A stretch of 64,000 bases of DNA from DASQDN01 sp963844855. Its GTDB lineage: Bacteria; Acidobacteriota; Terriglobia; Bryobacterales; Bryobacteraceae. The stretch covers positions 1-64,000 of the forward strand of contig CAWJQP010000018.1 of the NCBI GenBank assembly GCA_963844855.1, written 5' to 3'. The position numbers and the translations under genes are program-made. Under the pieces are notes generated by a model that ran no database searches, was not told where the DNA came from, and saw only the letters and a program-made list of their open reading frames with translations. Below are positions 36,798-46,484 of the stretch, one piece after another; positions within the stretch are counted from its first letter, which is position 1, and each line of letters opens with the position of its first letter.

Positions 36798-37976
36798 ATG
36801 TTTGACTATCTCGTGGTAGGAGCCGGCTTTGCCGGTAGCGTCATCGCGGAGCGACTGGCTCGCAAGTTCAATAAACGGGTGCTGATATGTGATCGACGAA
36901 ACCATATAGGTGGGAATGCGTACGATCACTACAACGAGGCAGGTATTCTGGTCCATAAGTACGGGCCACATATTTTTCATACCAACTCCGCCGATGTATT
37001 TCAGTACCTTTCGCAATTCACGAAGTGGCGTAACTACGAGCATCGAGTGCTCGCTCAAGTGGATGGCAGACTCGTCCCAATTCCAATTAATCTCGACACT
37101 GTCAACAAACTTTACGATCTCAATCTCGATGAGGATCAGCTAGAGGGCTTCTTCAGCGAACGCTCCGAGAAAAAAGCGCAGATACGCACATCGGAAGACG
37201 TCGTCGTAGCTCGCGTCGGTCGCGAACTATACGAGAAGATGTTCCGTGGATATACGCGCAAACAATGGGGGCTGGACCCTTCAGAACTCGATGCCTCGGT
37301 GACTGCCCGAATCCCAGTTCGAACGAATCGGGATGACCGATATTTCACGGATACGTTCCAGGCGATGCCGCTTCACGGCTACACGCGGATGTTTGAGAGC
37401 ATGCTCGACCATCCGAACATCAAGATCATGTTGAACGCCGATTATCGAGATATCGAGCGGGAGTTCTCATTCAAGGAAATGGTCTATACGGGGCCGGTGG
37501 ATGAGTATTTCGGTTACCGATTCGGAAAATTGCCCTATCGCTCGCTTGAGTTCAAACACGAAATACACGACACGGAAACCTTTCAGCTGGCCCCCGTAGT
37601 CAATTATCCGCAAGATCACGCGTATACACGGATAACGGAGTTCAAGTATTTAACCGGGCAACAACATGCGAAGACAGCGGTTGTCTACGAGTTCCCTCGC
37701 GCTGAAGGGGACCCGTACTATCCGGTTCCGCGGCCGGAAAATTCACTCCTCTACAAGCAGTATGAGGTTTTGGCGCAAGCCACTCCCAAGGTACATTTCG
37801 TAGGCAGGCTCGCTACTTATAAGTACTACAACATGGATCAGGTGGTAGCCCAGGCCCTCACTGTTGTCGCCAAACTTCATGGAGAGCGGCGACTAGAAGT
37901 ATCCCAGGAATCTACCACGGCCCCGACACAGATCATCATGCCCACGATGAATGGCGCCCCTACGATCACGACTTAA
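36798..37976 (+). CDS. glf: UDP-galactopyranose mutase
   Basis: 392 aa. Converts UDP-galactopyranose to UDP-galactofuranose using reduced FAD. FAD-binding VVGAGFAGSVIAERLA at the start, then RRNHIGGNAYDHYNEAG, KYGPHIFHTNSADVF, the substrate region RELYEKMFRGYTRKQWG, ARIPVRTNRDDRYFTDTFQA and PYRSLEFKHE, and C-terminal FVGRLATYKYYNMDQVVAQAL. ATG 36798 has AAAGGACAGG upstream; an upstream in-frame start at 36729 overlaps the previous gene and lacks family similarity. Length matches GLF (about 370-400). Confidence 0.95.
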   Translation: MFDYLVVGAGFAGSVIAERLARKFNKRVLICDRRNHIGGNAYDHYNEAGILVHKYGPHIFHTNSADVFQYLSQFTKWRNYEHRVLAQVDGRLVPIPINLDTVNKLYDLNLDEDQLEGFFSERSEKKAQIRTSEDVVVARVGRELYEKMFRGYTRKQWGLDPSELDASVTARIPVRTNRDDRYFTDTFQAMPLHGYTRMFESMLDHPNIKIMLNADYRDIEREFSFKEMVYTGPVDEYFGYRFGKLPYRSLEFKHEIHDTETFQLAPVVNYPQDHAYTRITEFKYLTGQQHAKTAVVYEFPRAEGDPYYPVPRPENSLLYKQYEVLAQATPKVHFVGRLATYKYYNMDQVVAQALTVVAKLHGERRLEVSQESTTAPTQIIMPTMNGAPTITT

Positions 37977-38631
37977 GGGCTCGTCGGCCGGCCCGAAAGT
38001 ATGATCGCATCGCGCCGGCCAACAGCGATTCAGTGATCGCCTTCGCTTCGAGATTACCGACGCCAGCCGCTTGAAACGACTCCAGTGCCTCAGCGATGTA
38101 GGGCAAGACGCTCTTCGTGGCGGCCAAAGCTCCAGCTAGATACGTTGCTTTGGCCCCTTTTTTAATCTCGATCACACGCCGTGATCGAGGATCCTCGACA
38201 AGCCGCCGCAATACGCGGACCGCTTCGGAATCGCCCTCCACGATGTATCGTGATTCCTCACTGTCAATTGGAGTGAACGTCGCTGCAAACCCGCCTTGTT
38301 TTTGAAACCAGGCGGCGGCGTCACTTTCCGCTTCAGAGTCAAAGATCAGCAGAATCTGGTTGCGCCACTCGATCTCGGCCGTTTGGAGCTCTTCCAACGA
38401 GGTGTTCAATTCGGATCTAGGCACGCTGATTACCCAGATTCCTGCGCGTTTCATTTCACTTAGTTCTGTCACAGCGGAACCCGCGCCAAGAGCATTCACG
38501 GCGCGGCTGGCGACGCGGTACGAGCTTGATTTTACCCACGTGAGGTTACGCCGAAGAACCGGCAAACGAGTTAATGGGGATCGGCTAATCGGCCCCGAGC
38601 ACAGGAGCGCTACTGGTCGCAGTTTGTTCAT
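37966..38631 (-). CDS. DUF2520/Rossmann-like hypothetical protein
   Basis: 221 aa. N-terminal Rossmann-like part without a clear GxGxxG (LRPVALLCSGPISRSPLT), then LVEDPRSRRVIEIKKGAKAT, LAGALAATKSVLPYIAEALE and GNLEAKAITESLLAGAMRSY, which resemble the C-terminal helical region of DUF2520 proteins. The assignment is tentative. It begins inside the 3' end of uvrB (47-nt overlap), so it is translationally coupled to it, and converges on glf (11-nt overlap). Confidence 0.6.
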   Translation of the reverse strand: MNKLRPVALLCSGPISRSPLTRLPVLRRNLTWVKSSSYRVASRAVNALGAGSAVTELSEMKRAGIWVISVPRSELNTSLEELQTAEIEWRNQILLIFDSEAESDAAAWFQKQGGFAATFTPIDSEESRYIVEGDSEAVRVLRRLVEDPRSRRVIEIKKGAKATYLAGALAATKSVLPYIAEALESFQAAGVGNLEAKAITESLLAGAMRSYFRAGRRALKS

Positions 38632-40609
38632 GAATTGCTCGCGCTTTGATGGCTTTAAGCCTATCTCGAATCTGCGCAGCTTTTTCGAACTCGAATTTTC
38701 GCGCGGCTTCCTTCATACTCTCCTCGAGTTCCTTCAGTAGCCTGTCGCGCTGATCTGAGGTGAGCTCGTCTATAGGACTCTCAGGTTCTAACGGGACAGT
38801 GACGTAATCGGCTTCTGCAATGGCAACCAACGCCATGTCCAGCGGCTTAATGATGGACTGTGGAGTGATATCGTTCTCAACGTTATACGCCACCTGAACA
38901 GCGCGGCGGCGAGTAGTCTCATCAATTGCGCGGCGCATACTATCGGTCATCACATCCGCATAGAGGATCGCCCTGCCGTTCAGATTTCGCGCGGCTCGGC
39001 CAATCGTCTGAATAAGGGAGCCCGTAGAGCGAAGAAACCCTTCCTTGTCAGCATCGAGAATCGCGACAAGTGAGACCTCGGGCAAATCCAAACCCTCACG
39101 AAGGAGATTGACCCCGATGAGAGCATCGTAAGTTCCGCGCCGAAGGTCGCGCAGAATCTTAACCCGGTCAAGTGTGCTTACTTCCGAGTGCATGTAGGCG
39201 CATCGAACCCCGACTTCGGCGTAGTATTCCGCCAGATCCTCCGACATACGTTTCGTGAGCGTCGTCACCAATACTCGTTCGTTCTTCTCGGCCCGGACGC
39301 GAATCTCATGCAGAAGATTGTCAACTTGTCCTTTGATCGGCCTGATTTCAAGTTCAGGGTCCGTCAATCCAGTCGGCCGGATAATCTGTTCGACCACTAC
39401 GCCAGCCGATTTCGTCAGCTCGTATGGGCCGGGAGTAGCCGATAGGTAGATGACTTGATTAACGCGATTCTCGAACTCCTCGAACGTCAGCGGCCGATTG
39501 TCCCGCGCGCTCGGCAGCCTGAACCCGTAGTTGACAAGGACATCCTTGCGCGATCGGTCGCCGTGATACATGGCTCGCAGTTGCGGCACGGTCTGATGGC
39601 TTTCGTCGATGAACATGATGGCATCGTGCGGCAAATAGTCCAGCAGGGTCGGAGGAGCTTCTCCCTGCATTCGACCCGAGAAGTGGCGCGAATAGTTCTC
39701 GATTCCGTGACAATATCCGATCTGCTTGATCATCTCCAGATCGAACATCGTCCGCTGCCAGAGACGCTGCGCTTCGATGAGCTTATTCTCTTTGAGCAGT
39801 TCGGCATGCCACCAGCGCAGTTCATCCTCAATGGATTTCATTGCCTGCTGCCGTGTCTCACCGCTCATGACATAGTGAGTCTTCGGATAAATAGGAAGAC
39901 GCAGGTATGTCTGGCGCACCTGCCCAAGCAACGGATCGATTTGCGAAAGGCTCTCGATCTCATCGCCCCAGAACTCAATCCGGTACGCATAGTCATCGTA
40001 CGTAGGAAAAAGCTCGACTACATCGCCGCGCACTCGGAACGTGCCCCGACGAAAGTCGCCGTCATTTCGCTCGTAGAGAATCTCTACCAGACGGCCGAGC
40101 AATTCCTTTCGGGTGATCTTCTGACCCTTCTCGAGCATCACGAGCATGCCATAGTAGGCTTCGGGTGAACCTAAGCCGTATATACAGCTAACGCTCGCAA
40201 TGATGACGGTGTCGCGCCGTTCGAACAGGCTCTTCGTGGCGGCAAGACGTAGTTTATCGAGCTCATCATTGACTGTAGCCTCTTTTTCAACATACACATC
40301 GCCGGATGGAATGTATGCTTCGGGCTGATAGTAGTCGTAGTAGCTGACAAAATACTCAACCGCGTTATGAGGGAAGAAAGTCTTAAACTCTTGGTAAAGC
40401 TGGGCGGCTAACAGTTTGTTGTGCGCGAGAACGAGCGAGGGTCTGCCTGTGGCTTCGATGATCTTCGCCATCGTGAAGGTCTTGCCGGACCCGGTAACAC
40501 CCAGAAGAACCTGCTGCTGATCGCCGTCGCGAAGGCCCTGCTTCAACTGGTCGATGGCCGTTTCCTGGTCACCTCGCGGTTGATAATCGACACCCAGCTG
40601 AAACCCCAT
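38585..40609 (-). CDS. uvrB: Excinuclease ABC subunit B
   Basis: 674 aa, full length. Nucleotide-excision-repair damage-loading subunit. Helicase motifs: GVTGSGKTFTMA (Walker A), FIDESHQTVPQLRAMYHGDR (DEAH-like), LSATPGPYELTKS, VTTLTKRMSEDLAEYY, GVNLLREGLDLPEVSLVAIL, SLIQTIGRAARN. Beta-hairpin YYDYYQPEAYIPSGDVYVEK and C-terminal UVR motif (KEAARKFEFEKAAQIRDRLK). The start 21 nt after YihY's stop suggests an operon with the membrane genes upstream. Confidence 0.98.
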   Translation of the reverse strand: MGFQLGVDYQPRGDQETAIDQLKQGLRDGDQQQVLLGVTGSGKTFTMAKIIEATGRPSLVLAHNKLLAAQLYQEFKTFFPHNAVEYFVSYYDYYQPEAYIPSGDVYVEKEATVNDELDKLRLAATKSLFERRDTVIIASVSCIYGLGSPEAYYGMLVMLEKGQKITRKELLGRLVEILYERNDGDFRRGTFRVRGDVVELFPTYDDYAYRIEFWGDEIESLSQIDPLLGQVRQTYLRLPIYPKTHYVMSGETRQQAMKSIEDELRWWHAELLKENKLIEAQRLWQRTMFDLEMIKQIGYCHGIENYSRHFSGRMQGEAPPTLLDYLPHDAIMFIDESHQTVPQLRAMYHGDRSRKDVLVNYGFRLPSARDNRPLTFEEFENRVNQVIYLSATPGPYELTKSAGVVVEQIIRPTGLTDPELEIRPIKGQVDNLLHEIRVRAEKNERVLVTTLTKRMSEDLAEYYAEVGVRCAYMHSEVSTLDRVKILRDLRRGTYDALIGVNLLREGLDLPEVSLVAILDADKEGFLRSTGSLIQTIGRAARNLNGRAILYADVMTDSMRRAIDETTRRRAVQVAYNVENDITPQSIIKPLDMALVAIAEADYVTVPLEPESPIDELTSDQRDRLLKELEESMKEAARKFEFEKAAQIRDRLKAIKARAIHEQTATSSAPVLGAD

Positions 40610-40630
40610 GAGGCCATTTTCTCATGTGGC

Positions 40631-41488
40631 CTAAATAGCAGCATTCCTGCCATTGCGAAGACGATCGAGGACAGCATTGAACTCGCATCCGAACAGCGCA
40701 ATGATCGAGAGTATGTACATCCAGACGAGTAACGCGATCACAGCGCCGACGCTTCCGTAGAGCACGTTGTAGTTCGCAATGTTGCGAACATACCAACCAA
40801 ACAACGTAGTCGCCAGCCACCAGAGAATTGTCGCTAGAATTGCCCCCGGATAAACGCTGCGCAGCCGGCTCGGTTGATTGGGGCCGAGATAGTACAGGAA
40901 CGATGTAGCCATCGTAATGGCTGCGAGCGCAACAAGAAGCCGAACGGCTTCCGTGATCAGCGATAACCATCCCAACAGCCGCTCACCTTGCTCGACAACC
41001 CCGGTTCGAGTCAGAATCCAAAGTTCCACACGGGTTCCAAAGACAATCAGCGCTGATGCCAAAACCAAGGGAAAGACAGCAATCACAACGAGGAGCGCCG
41101 CCATCCCACGTTGCTGCCAAAAAGTTCTTCCCTTTGGAATCTTGTACGCTGCGCGAAAGCCCTCCATCAGGCTCATGATGACGCCCGAAGCTGCCCATAT
41201 CGACACAAGGATGGCGAATACCAGCAGCGTCAATGGTCGTTGACCACGCGCAGTGAAGTTGTACTGAACGATTTCCTCCGTCCCAGGAGGCACGACGCTG
41301 AATACCAATGCCGAAAGGTTACGCGATACGGCAAGCGCATTAGCCTGAACAAGTATCGCGGTGAGAGACGTTAGAACCGGAAAAAAGGAGAGTAGCGAAG
41401 AGTAGGCGGCGCCTTTGGCGATTCCAAGAATATTGTCTTGATAGCTGGAGACCAACGTCAGACGGAGCAGGCGCCCATATGTCCCCAT
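40631..41488 (-). CDS. YihY/BrkB-family membrane protein (second copy)
   Basis: 285 aa, six hydrophobic segments including GAAYSSLLSFFPVLTSLTAI, LLVFAILVSIWAASGVIMSL, MAALLVVIAVFPLVLASALI, LLVALAAITMATSFLYYLG and AVIALLVWMYILSIIALFGC. Same family as 33030-34058 but only distantly similar. Its ATG shares one base with the stop of the upstream membrane gene (TGATG), so it is cotranscribed with it. Confidence 0.9.
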   Translation of the reverse strand: MGTYGRLLRLTLVSSYQDNILGIAKGAAYSSLLSFFPVLTSLTAILVQANALAVSRNLSALVFSVVPPGTEEIVQYNFTARGQRPLTLLVFAILVSIWAASGVIMSLMEGFRAAYKIPKGRTFWQQRGMAALLVVIAVFPLVLASALIVFGTRVELWILTRTGVVEQGERLLGWLSLITEAVRLLVALAAITMATSFLYYLGPNQPSRLRSVYPGAILATILWWLATTLFGWYVRNIANYNVLYGSVGAVIALLVWMYILSIIALFGCEFNAVLDRLRNGRNAAI

Positions 41489-43434
41489 CAGCCTCTATTC
41501 TTCCACAACATCCCAAGCGCTCCGGCCCAAGTCAGCAGGCTAAGGAACGCAAAGCCCCTCTGCTCCGGCGTCCCCCGGTATTCGAGGTCAACTGGTCCAG
41601 TAGCCCGAAGCTTAATAAAGCCGAGTGTGTCCTTCTCGATTGTGAGTGGTTTACCGCCACTTGTGGCCTGCCAACCAGGATCGTAAGAGACCTGCAGAGA
41701 AATAAGCATACCTGCCGGAACGTCTCCATCGATTCTTAAGCGGCTCGTATCAATCCATGTGACTGTCAGCTTCGGGCGAGCAATGTCGTCAATCGCGACT
41801 ACATACTTCTCCAGGGAGTCACGAAACGCAAACTGCGGTTCTTCCTCCGGACGAATGGGATGCGCGAGGCTGCGAAAGGGGACACGATAAATAACGTCAT
41901 CTGTGTCGCCGTACACCCGTTGCAGGACACCCTCAAACTTTTCGGGGTTCTTGTAGTCGCGGTAGTGCTCTGACGACCCGCGCCTGTGAATGACCAAGTA
42001 TTCCACTCCGAGCGCCTTGAGCTCTCGCACTGAATCGACTACATCCATTTCAGGCTTGCTGCCGATACCCGTCCGTATGTGGTAGGCAAAGTGGACTGGA
42101 GTCCGATTGCGGAGTCCCGATTCGAATGTACCGCCCGCCTGCGAAACGTCGAACCACGAATTCAGGCGGAAACGCAGACCGCCTGAGACGAGCGCGCGGC
42201 CTTCCGGCTTCTGATCAGCCAGCCACTTCGCGGCCTTAAACTCGGTGGTCTGTTCAGCAGCGATTGGCAGGAATGTCGACCGCGGTTGGGTCAGATAGCT
42301 TCGGATCTGCGCCGCTCCCCCGGCAAGGAAAGCGATGATCGCGACCATCGCACAGACATGCCGGACGCGGTTCGTTCCAGTCGTTGTAAATCGAAGAAAC
42401 GCTCCGAGCGCCGATACTAGGAATAGCTCAAACTCGATAGCGTACCGTCGCGACTCGGGAATCATGTCGATTCCGAACGAGTAATGCATCATCACCGGAT
42501 AACTGAAGGCGGCGAGAGCTAATGTCAAGAACGTCTCCCAGACCGGCCACCTCAACCAGCGAAGTTGCAGACACAGACCAACAAGTCCCCCGATGTACCA
42601 ACTCATCAACACGTATTGCGTGTTCTGAAGTTTGTAGTTAAACGCGTCGGCAGGCCAGTTGAAGGCTATCGTGTGAATAAATGTAGGCGTTAGCCAGAAG
42701 CATGCAAATCCATACGCAAGAAGGCCGGCCAGAAAGATTCTGGACAGCCTGAACGCAGGTGTACGGACTCCCGCCGCCATCAGAAGAACCATCGTGATCG
42801 CGAGCGCGAGGCCGGCGATCCAGTTGGTCATGGTGATCGCGGCCATCAAGATAGCGAGAATGAAAATCTGCCTATAACGTCCGATCGTTGCAGTTCTCCA
42901 GGCTGCGATCCAGGCAAGGGGCATGAGAGTGAGGCCAGCATTGTGCGGACCCTCCCCGTATTTCGCATACACATGCAGCCGCCATGGAAGGTAAGTCAAT
43001 CCTCGGTCTTTGTCCGCTGCCTGAATCAATCCATAGACCGGCGAATAAAACGTATAGCCGATCGCGGTGACGAACGCCCATAGCCGGCTGCCCGTGAAAT
43101 AAAGGAAACAGAAGTAAAGCGTCACTGGACCGAGGCAAGCCAGCGTAGCCGTCAATAGTTTGTACGTGTAGACAGGATCGCCCGGCAGCAGCCAAACGGC
43201 ATAGAGAAGGCCGGGGACATACAGAAACTGAGTGGGAAGTCCGCAGTACTGCAACGGATTCCAGCCCCACGGGCTTGGATACGAGTTTACGAACCGCGCC
43301 ATTCCCGCATACCCGCCTTCAATCGAGTCCCGATAGGGAGTGTCGCCAGGCAAGAACAATGGATATGTAAGGGCGACGTTTAAGGCGAACAGGATCAGCG
43401 CAAGAAGAACGTCGGTTCGCCGAAAGCGCGTCAT
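41488..43434 (-). CDS. Large multi-pass membrane protein (YfhO-like)
   Basis: 648 aa: about eleven hydrophobic segments in the first 390 residues (e.g. VLLALILFALNVALTYPLFL, FILAILMAAITMTNWIAGLA) followed by a soluble C-terminal part (about 400-630) with EYLVIHRRGSSEHYRDYKNP and a last hydrophobic segment. This resembles the YfhO/6-pyruvoyl-tetrahydropterin synthase-related GT-C-like membrane family thought to transfer or flip sugars. Paralogue of the next gene upstream (43431-45422), with an ATGA 4-nt overlap. Specific role unknown. Confidence 0.8.
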   Translation of the reverse strand: MTRFRRTDVLLALILFALNVALTYPLFLPGDTPYRDSIEGGYAGMARFVNSYPSPWGWNPLQYCGLPTQFLYVPGLLYAVWLLPGDPVYTYKLLTATLACLGPVTLYFCFLYFTGSRLWAFVTAIGYTFYSPVYGLIQAADKDRGLTYLPWRLHVYAKYGEGPHNAGLTLMPLAWIAAWRTATIGRYRQIFILAILMAAITMTNWIAGLALAITMVLLMAAGVRTPAFRLSRIFLAGLLAYGFACFWLTPTFIHTIAFNWPADAFNYKLQNTQYVLMSWYIGGLVGLCLQLRWLRWPVWETFLTLALAAFSYPVMMHYSFGIDMIPESRRYAIEFELFLVSALGAFLRFTTTGTNRVRHVCAMVAIIAFLAGGAAQIRSYLTQPRSTFLPIAAEQTTEFKAAKWLADQKPEGRALVSGGLRFRLNSWFDVSQAGGTFESGLRNRTPVHFAYHIRTGIGSKPEMDVVDSVRELKALGVEYLVIHRRGSSEHYRDYKNPEKFEGVLQRVYGDTDDVIYRVPFRSLAHPIRPEEEPQFAFRDSLEKYVVAIDDIARPKLTVTWIDTSRLRIDGDVPAGMLISLQVSYDPGWQATSGGKPLTIEKDTLGFIKLRATGPVDLEYRGTPEQRGFAFLSLLTWAGALGMLWKNRG

Positions 43435-45422
43435 CTTCCGCCTGAAATGGCGAGCCGCCTGGTTCTGCCCATAATGACGAGGCCCACGACCATCAAGATC
43501 GTCAATAAAGTCACTGTCCTGCCGACCTGATTCGAGAACGGAGTTGGGAAGTGCAAACGGATCTCTTCCGTGCCTGCAGGCGCGTCGATCGTCATGAATC
43601 CGAGCTTGTTCCGCCGGATGGGAACTCGCTTTCCATTCACGTAGCCGCGCCAGTTCGAATCGAAGCTCACCTGTACTACAACTGACTGCCCTTCCTTAAC
43701 CGGCGCCTTGACGCGAAGCTCATCGGTGCCGAGCCACTGTGTCTCGGTCGGCGCCTCGGGTCCGCGCTCGATCACATCGACCCATGCAGTTAGACTTGGT
43801 TCGTCACCGTTGCCAGGGATATCGGGGAGCCCGTCCAGACGAGCGCGATCGACAACTCTAGCGAGACTGGGATAGCGCCGCGGCACTTTATAGACAATGT
43901 TCCCGCCGCCGTCGTCATACAGAACATCCATCTTGCCCTTGAATTTCATAGGGAACTGAAAATCATGGTAATGTTCGCGCGATTGGGGTTCGTTCACCAA
44001 CACGACGTCAGCGCCGAATAATTGCAACCACCAGAGCGAGAGGTCGTAACTATCTCCCAACAGAATTTCCCACTGCGACGGCATCACCATCGGATTCAGC
44101 AGCCCTTGTTCCGATCCGCCACCGACATGCGGAAGATCATGCCACGCGTCGTACCAGAACCGCACTGCGCCGGTTGCGAGAGCGCGCGACTGAGGCATGT
44201 TCTTATACATCCAGTCCTGCATCTGGTATTCGATTTGATCTGTTGGATCGGGATCGGACACGAAGATCTCCCGGGACCTCGGTAGATATCGATAGCTTGT
44301 GCTCAATGCCGCAATTACGATCACCGCTGCGATTGCTTTGCGCCACGTGCTCCCGATCCAAACACGGCGCAGGATGTCCGCCGCAATCAGAATCATGAGC
44401 AGGTCCAACTCGGGAAACAACCTTGAAGGCTCCCCGATAATTCGGAAGCCCATATAGTAATGACCAAGCACATTCGTAGTGAATACGGCCACGGCCCCGC
44501 TTAGAAAGACGATGTAGGCGTGCTCTTTGCGTCCTCGACCGAAGTGGTCGGAAAAAACTAAGAATCCGAGGATAACAGCGAGAATCACCCAGGCCGACCA
44601 GAGATTGCCTTGCGTCGAGACATAACGCATGTTCGACAGCGTGATCTGCAAGTAGGAAGGTACCAGCCAGAAAGCTGTCAAGCCGTAAGCAATCGCCGCG
44701 ATCGCAGCAGCCCGCACCCAGATCCAGAGATCGATATGGGTAATGTAAACGGCCCACGTAAGAATGGGAAACAGGATGGCCAACGATGTTGCCCCGTAGA
44801 AGTTGTTCGACACGACCATCGCACAGCAGAAACCCGCGATGGCCAGTGATGCCGGTCTCCAGCGCTGCAAGGCGCGAAATGAAAACAACACCGCCAGCGG
44901 GATCCACGCCAGCGCCGTCATATGAGGCCCTTCACCGTAACGCATGAGTACGTTGAGCCGGTAAGGAATTTGAAAAGGCGCGTCGAACCGAATCTCCGGA
45001 TTAAACAAATAGGAGGGAGAAACTAGCGCGGTCGCTGCGGCCGCAAGTAAGCCTACCGCCCGCGATTGGCTTCCGTAACGCGCCAACATATACACAGCAG
45101 CAATACCGAAGCAATAGAAAAACGCCGTGTAGATGTGATAAGCGCGGACCGGCAGTACTTTCGGAACAACCTTCGAAATAACAGCGGTTCCATAACGCAG
45201 CGCGGGAGGATAAATGTAATCCGTTCGTGTTCCGCAATACCAGTTCGGCTGCCAGTTGGGATGCGGCCAATTGTCATGCAGGAAGCGGGCGTCGGCAATG
45301 AAAGTACTCTCAATCGACCCCCACAACTCCAGATACTTCACGCGAAACAGCGGTCGAATCAGGATCGCCACCAGCAGGAAAACAACTAGAAAATCAATGA
45401 GGTAACTCAGTCGCCGATTCAC
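43431..45422 (-). CDS. Large multi-pass membrane protein (YfhO-like, paralogue)
   Basis: 663 aa with about a dozen hydrophobic segments (SYLIDFLVVFLLVAILIRPL, AVGLLAAAATALVSPSYLF, AWVILAVILGFLVFSDHF, AVAVFTTNVLGHYYMGF) and a soluble C-terminal beta-rich domain (GADVVLVNEPQSREHYHDFQ, VVVQVSFDSNWRGYVNGKRV). It shares layout and motifs with 41488-43434 (e.g. RYGEGPHMTALAWIPLAV versus KYGEGPHNAGLTLMPLAW). Its ATG overlaps the stop of the GT2 gene upstream, so it is probably partnered with that glycosyltransferase. Confidence 0.82.
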   Translation of the reverse strand: MNRRLSYLIDFLVVFLLVAILIRPLFRVKYLELWGSIESTFIADARFLHDNWPHPNWQPNWYCGTRTDYIYPPALRYGTAVISKVVPKVLPVRAYHIYTAFFYCFGIAAVYMLARYGSQSRAVGLLAAAATALVSPSYLFNPEIRFDAPFQIPYRLNVLMRYGEGPHMTALAWIPLAVLFSFRALQRWRPASLAIAGFCCAMVVSNNFYGATSLAILFPILTWAVYITHIDLWIWVRAAAIAAIAYGLTAFWLVPSYLQITLSNMRYVSTQGNLWSAWVILAVILGFLVFSDHFGRGRKEHAYIVFLSGAVAVFTTNVLGHYYMGFRIIGEPSRLFPELDLLMILIAADILRRVWIGSTWRKAIAAVIVIAALSTSYRYLPRSREIFVSDPDPTDQIEYQMQDWMYKNMPQSRALATGAVRFWYDAWHDLPHVGGGSEQGLLNPMVMPSQWEILLGDSYDLSLWWLQLFGADVVLVNEPQSREHYHDFQFPMKFKGKMDVLYDDGGGNIVYKVPRRYPSLARVVDRARLDGLPDIPGNGDEPSLTAWVDVIERGPEAPTETQWLGTDELRVKAPVKEGQSVVVQVSFDSNWRGYVNGKRVPIRRNKLGFMTIDAPAGTEEIRLHFPTPFSNQVGRTVTLLTILMVVGLVIMGRTRRLAISGGR

Positions 45423-45965
45423 GGACGTGCCGGTTCATCCTCGCGGCGCGGCGCCCCGGAATAGCGGCGGTGCAGGCTCTGAAACTGACACTGCCGGACT
45501 ACGCCGAGCCTGTGAAGCTCAAAGCGCAGGAGCAGCCAAAGGATGGAAAGACCATGGATAGAGCTCTGCACGAAAGACGCGGACGAAGATTGCGGAAAGT
45601 AGCGTGTGGGAACCGGCGCCTCAGCAACCCGGAGTCGCAGCTCAATGAATTGCGCCATGATCTCCTGGTCAAAGGTGAAGTTGTCGGAATTCGTTTCGAG
45701 GTTTACCGATTCCAACGCTTCCCTTCGATAAGCGCGATAACCGGTAAGATACTCCGGTAAGCTCAATCCAAAGGCCCTATTTTCCAGCCCCGTCAGGAAG
45801 CCGTTGGACACAAACTTCCCAAGGCATACCTTGACGCATCGCGTTTCCACCATGCGACCGGGGCCCCAAAACAACATCGGCGTCAGGCAACTCTGCATAC
45901 GTCATATGTACCGTCTGAGCGGCATTATAGGCTGCCATGACGACGACTTTGTGTTTATCCGGCAT
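45419..45965 (-). pseudogene. Family 2 glycosyltransferase with internal deletion and frameshift
   Basis: From ATG 45965: MPDKHKVVVMAAYNAAQTVH (GT-A start), MTYAELPDADVV, then directly LGPRSHGGNAMRQGMPW. In intact relatives about 70 residues containing the VDDGSSD and DAD-type motifs lie between ADVV and LGSR. Here they are missing, and the flanks (ADVV twice in relatives) could have recombined. A frame slip near 45822 then leads to KFVSNGFLTGLENRAFGLSL, EYLTGYRAYRREALESVN and the membrane-proximal C-terminus FVQSSIHGLSILWLLLRFEL. Cannot be catalytic without the nucleotide-binding half. It overlaps the YfhO-like gene by 4 nt. Confidence 0.75.
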
Positions 45966-46382
45966 GAGCGGTGACAAACAAACTGGTAAGCGAACAGCGT
46001 CTTGCGAATCTTCGCCAAACCGTAGCATACACGTTCGGCAAGCAGTACTGGACGGGAGTTCTCGCAATTGGGTGGAACGACATGACCGATTGGAATCGAG
46101 CTGGACTCCGTTTTGTCGATCGTCCACCCGGAATCTCGGAGCAGACTTGCCCATCCGTTCCACATGAAGAAGCGAACATGTGTTCTGTCAAGAGGCCCTT
46201 GTCGTCTTGCGGAAAACGGCCCGTGGTCCGCTTCGATCAGGCGAACAGATGAGGGAAAAGATTCCTTGATAACCGCCTTTCCGTTCGATTCTGTCACAAC
46301 TGTCACAACGTACCCACGCTCCCCCAGCAACGGCGCCAAATAGCCATTTCCACAACCAACATCAAGAACTATACGGCCCTAG
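45956..46382 (-). pseudogene. SAM-dependent methyltransferase remnant
   Basis: Minus strand after a stop near 46382: GRIVLDVGCGNGYLAPLLGE (SAM motif I), RGYVVTVVTESNGKAVIKES, LIEAD, then abruptly GPLDRTHVRFFMWNGWASLL. In class I methyltransferases about 60-70 residues (including the motif II-III region) separate these parts, so there is an in-frame internal deletion. The end (KTLFAYQFV) needs one more frame shift to read VTAHAG-stop. No N-terminus is present. It overlapped the GT2 start, the usual arrangement for such pairs. Confidence 0.65.
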
Positions 46383-46484
46383 CCCTTTCGTGATTATGGC
46401 AGCAGTTTGTTTGTACGCCCTCATATACTATTAGGGTCGATCACATTTCAGAAACGTGGTCATCCCTTCCAAGGAGCAAAGAAG

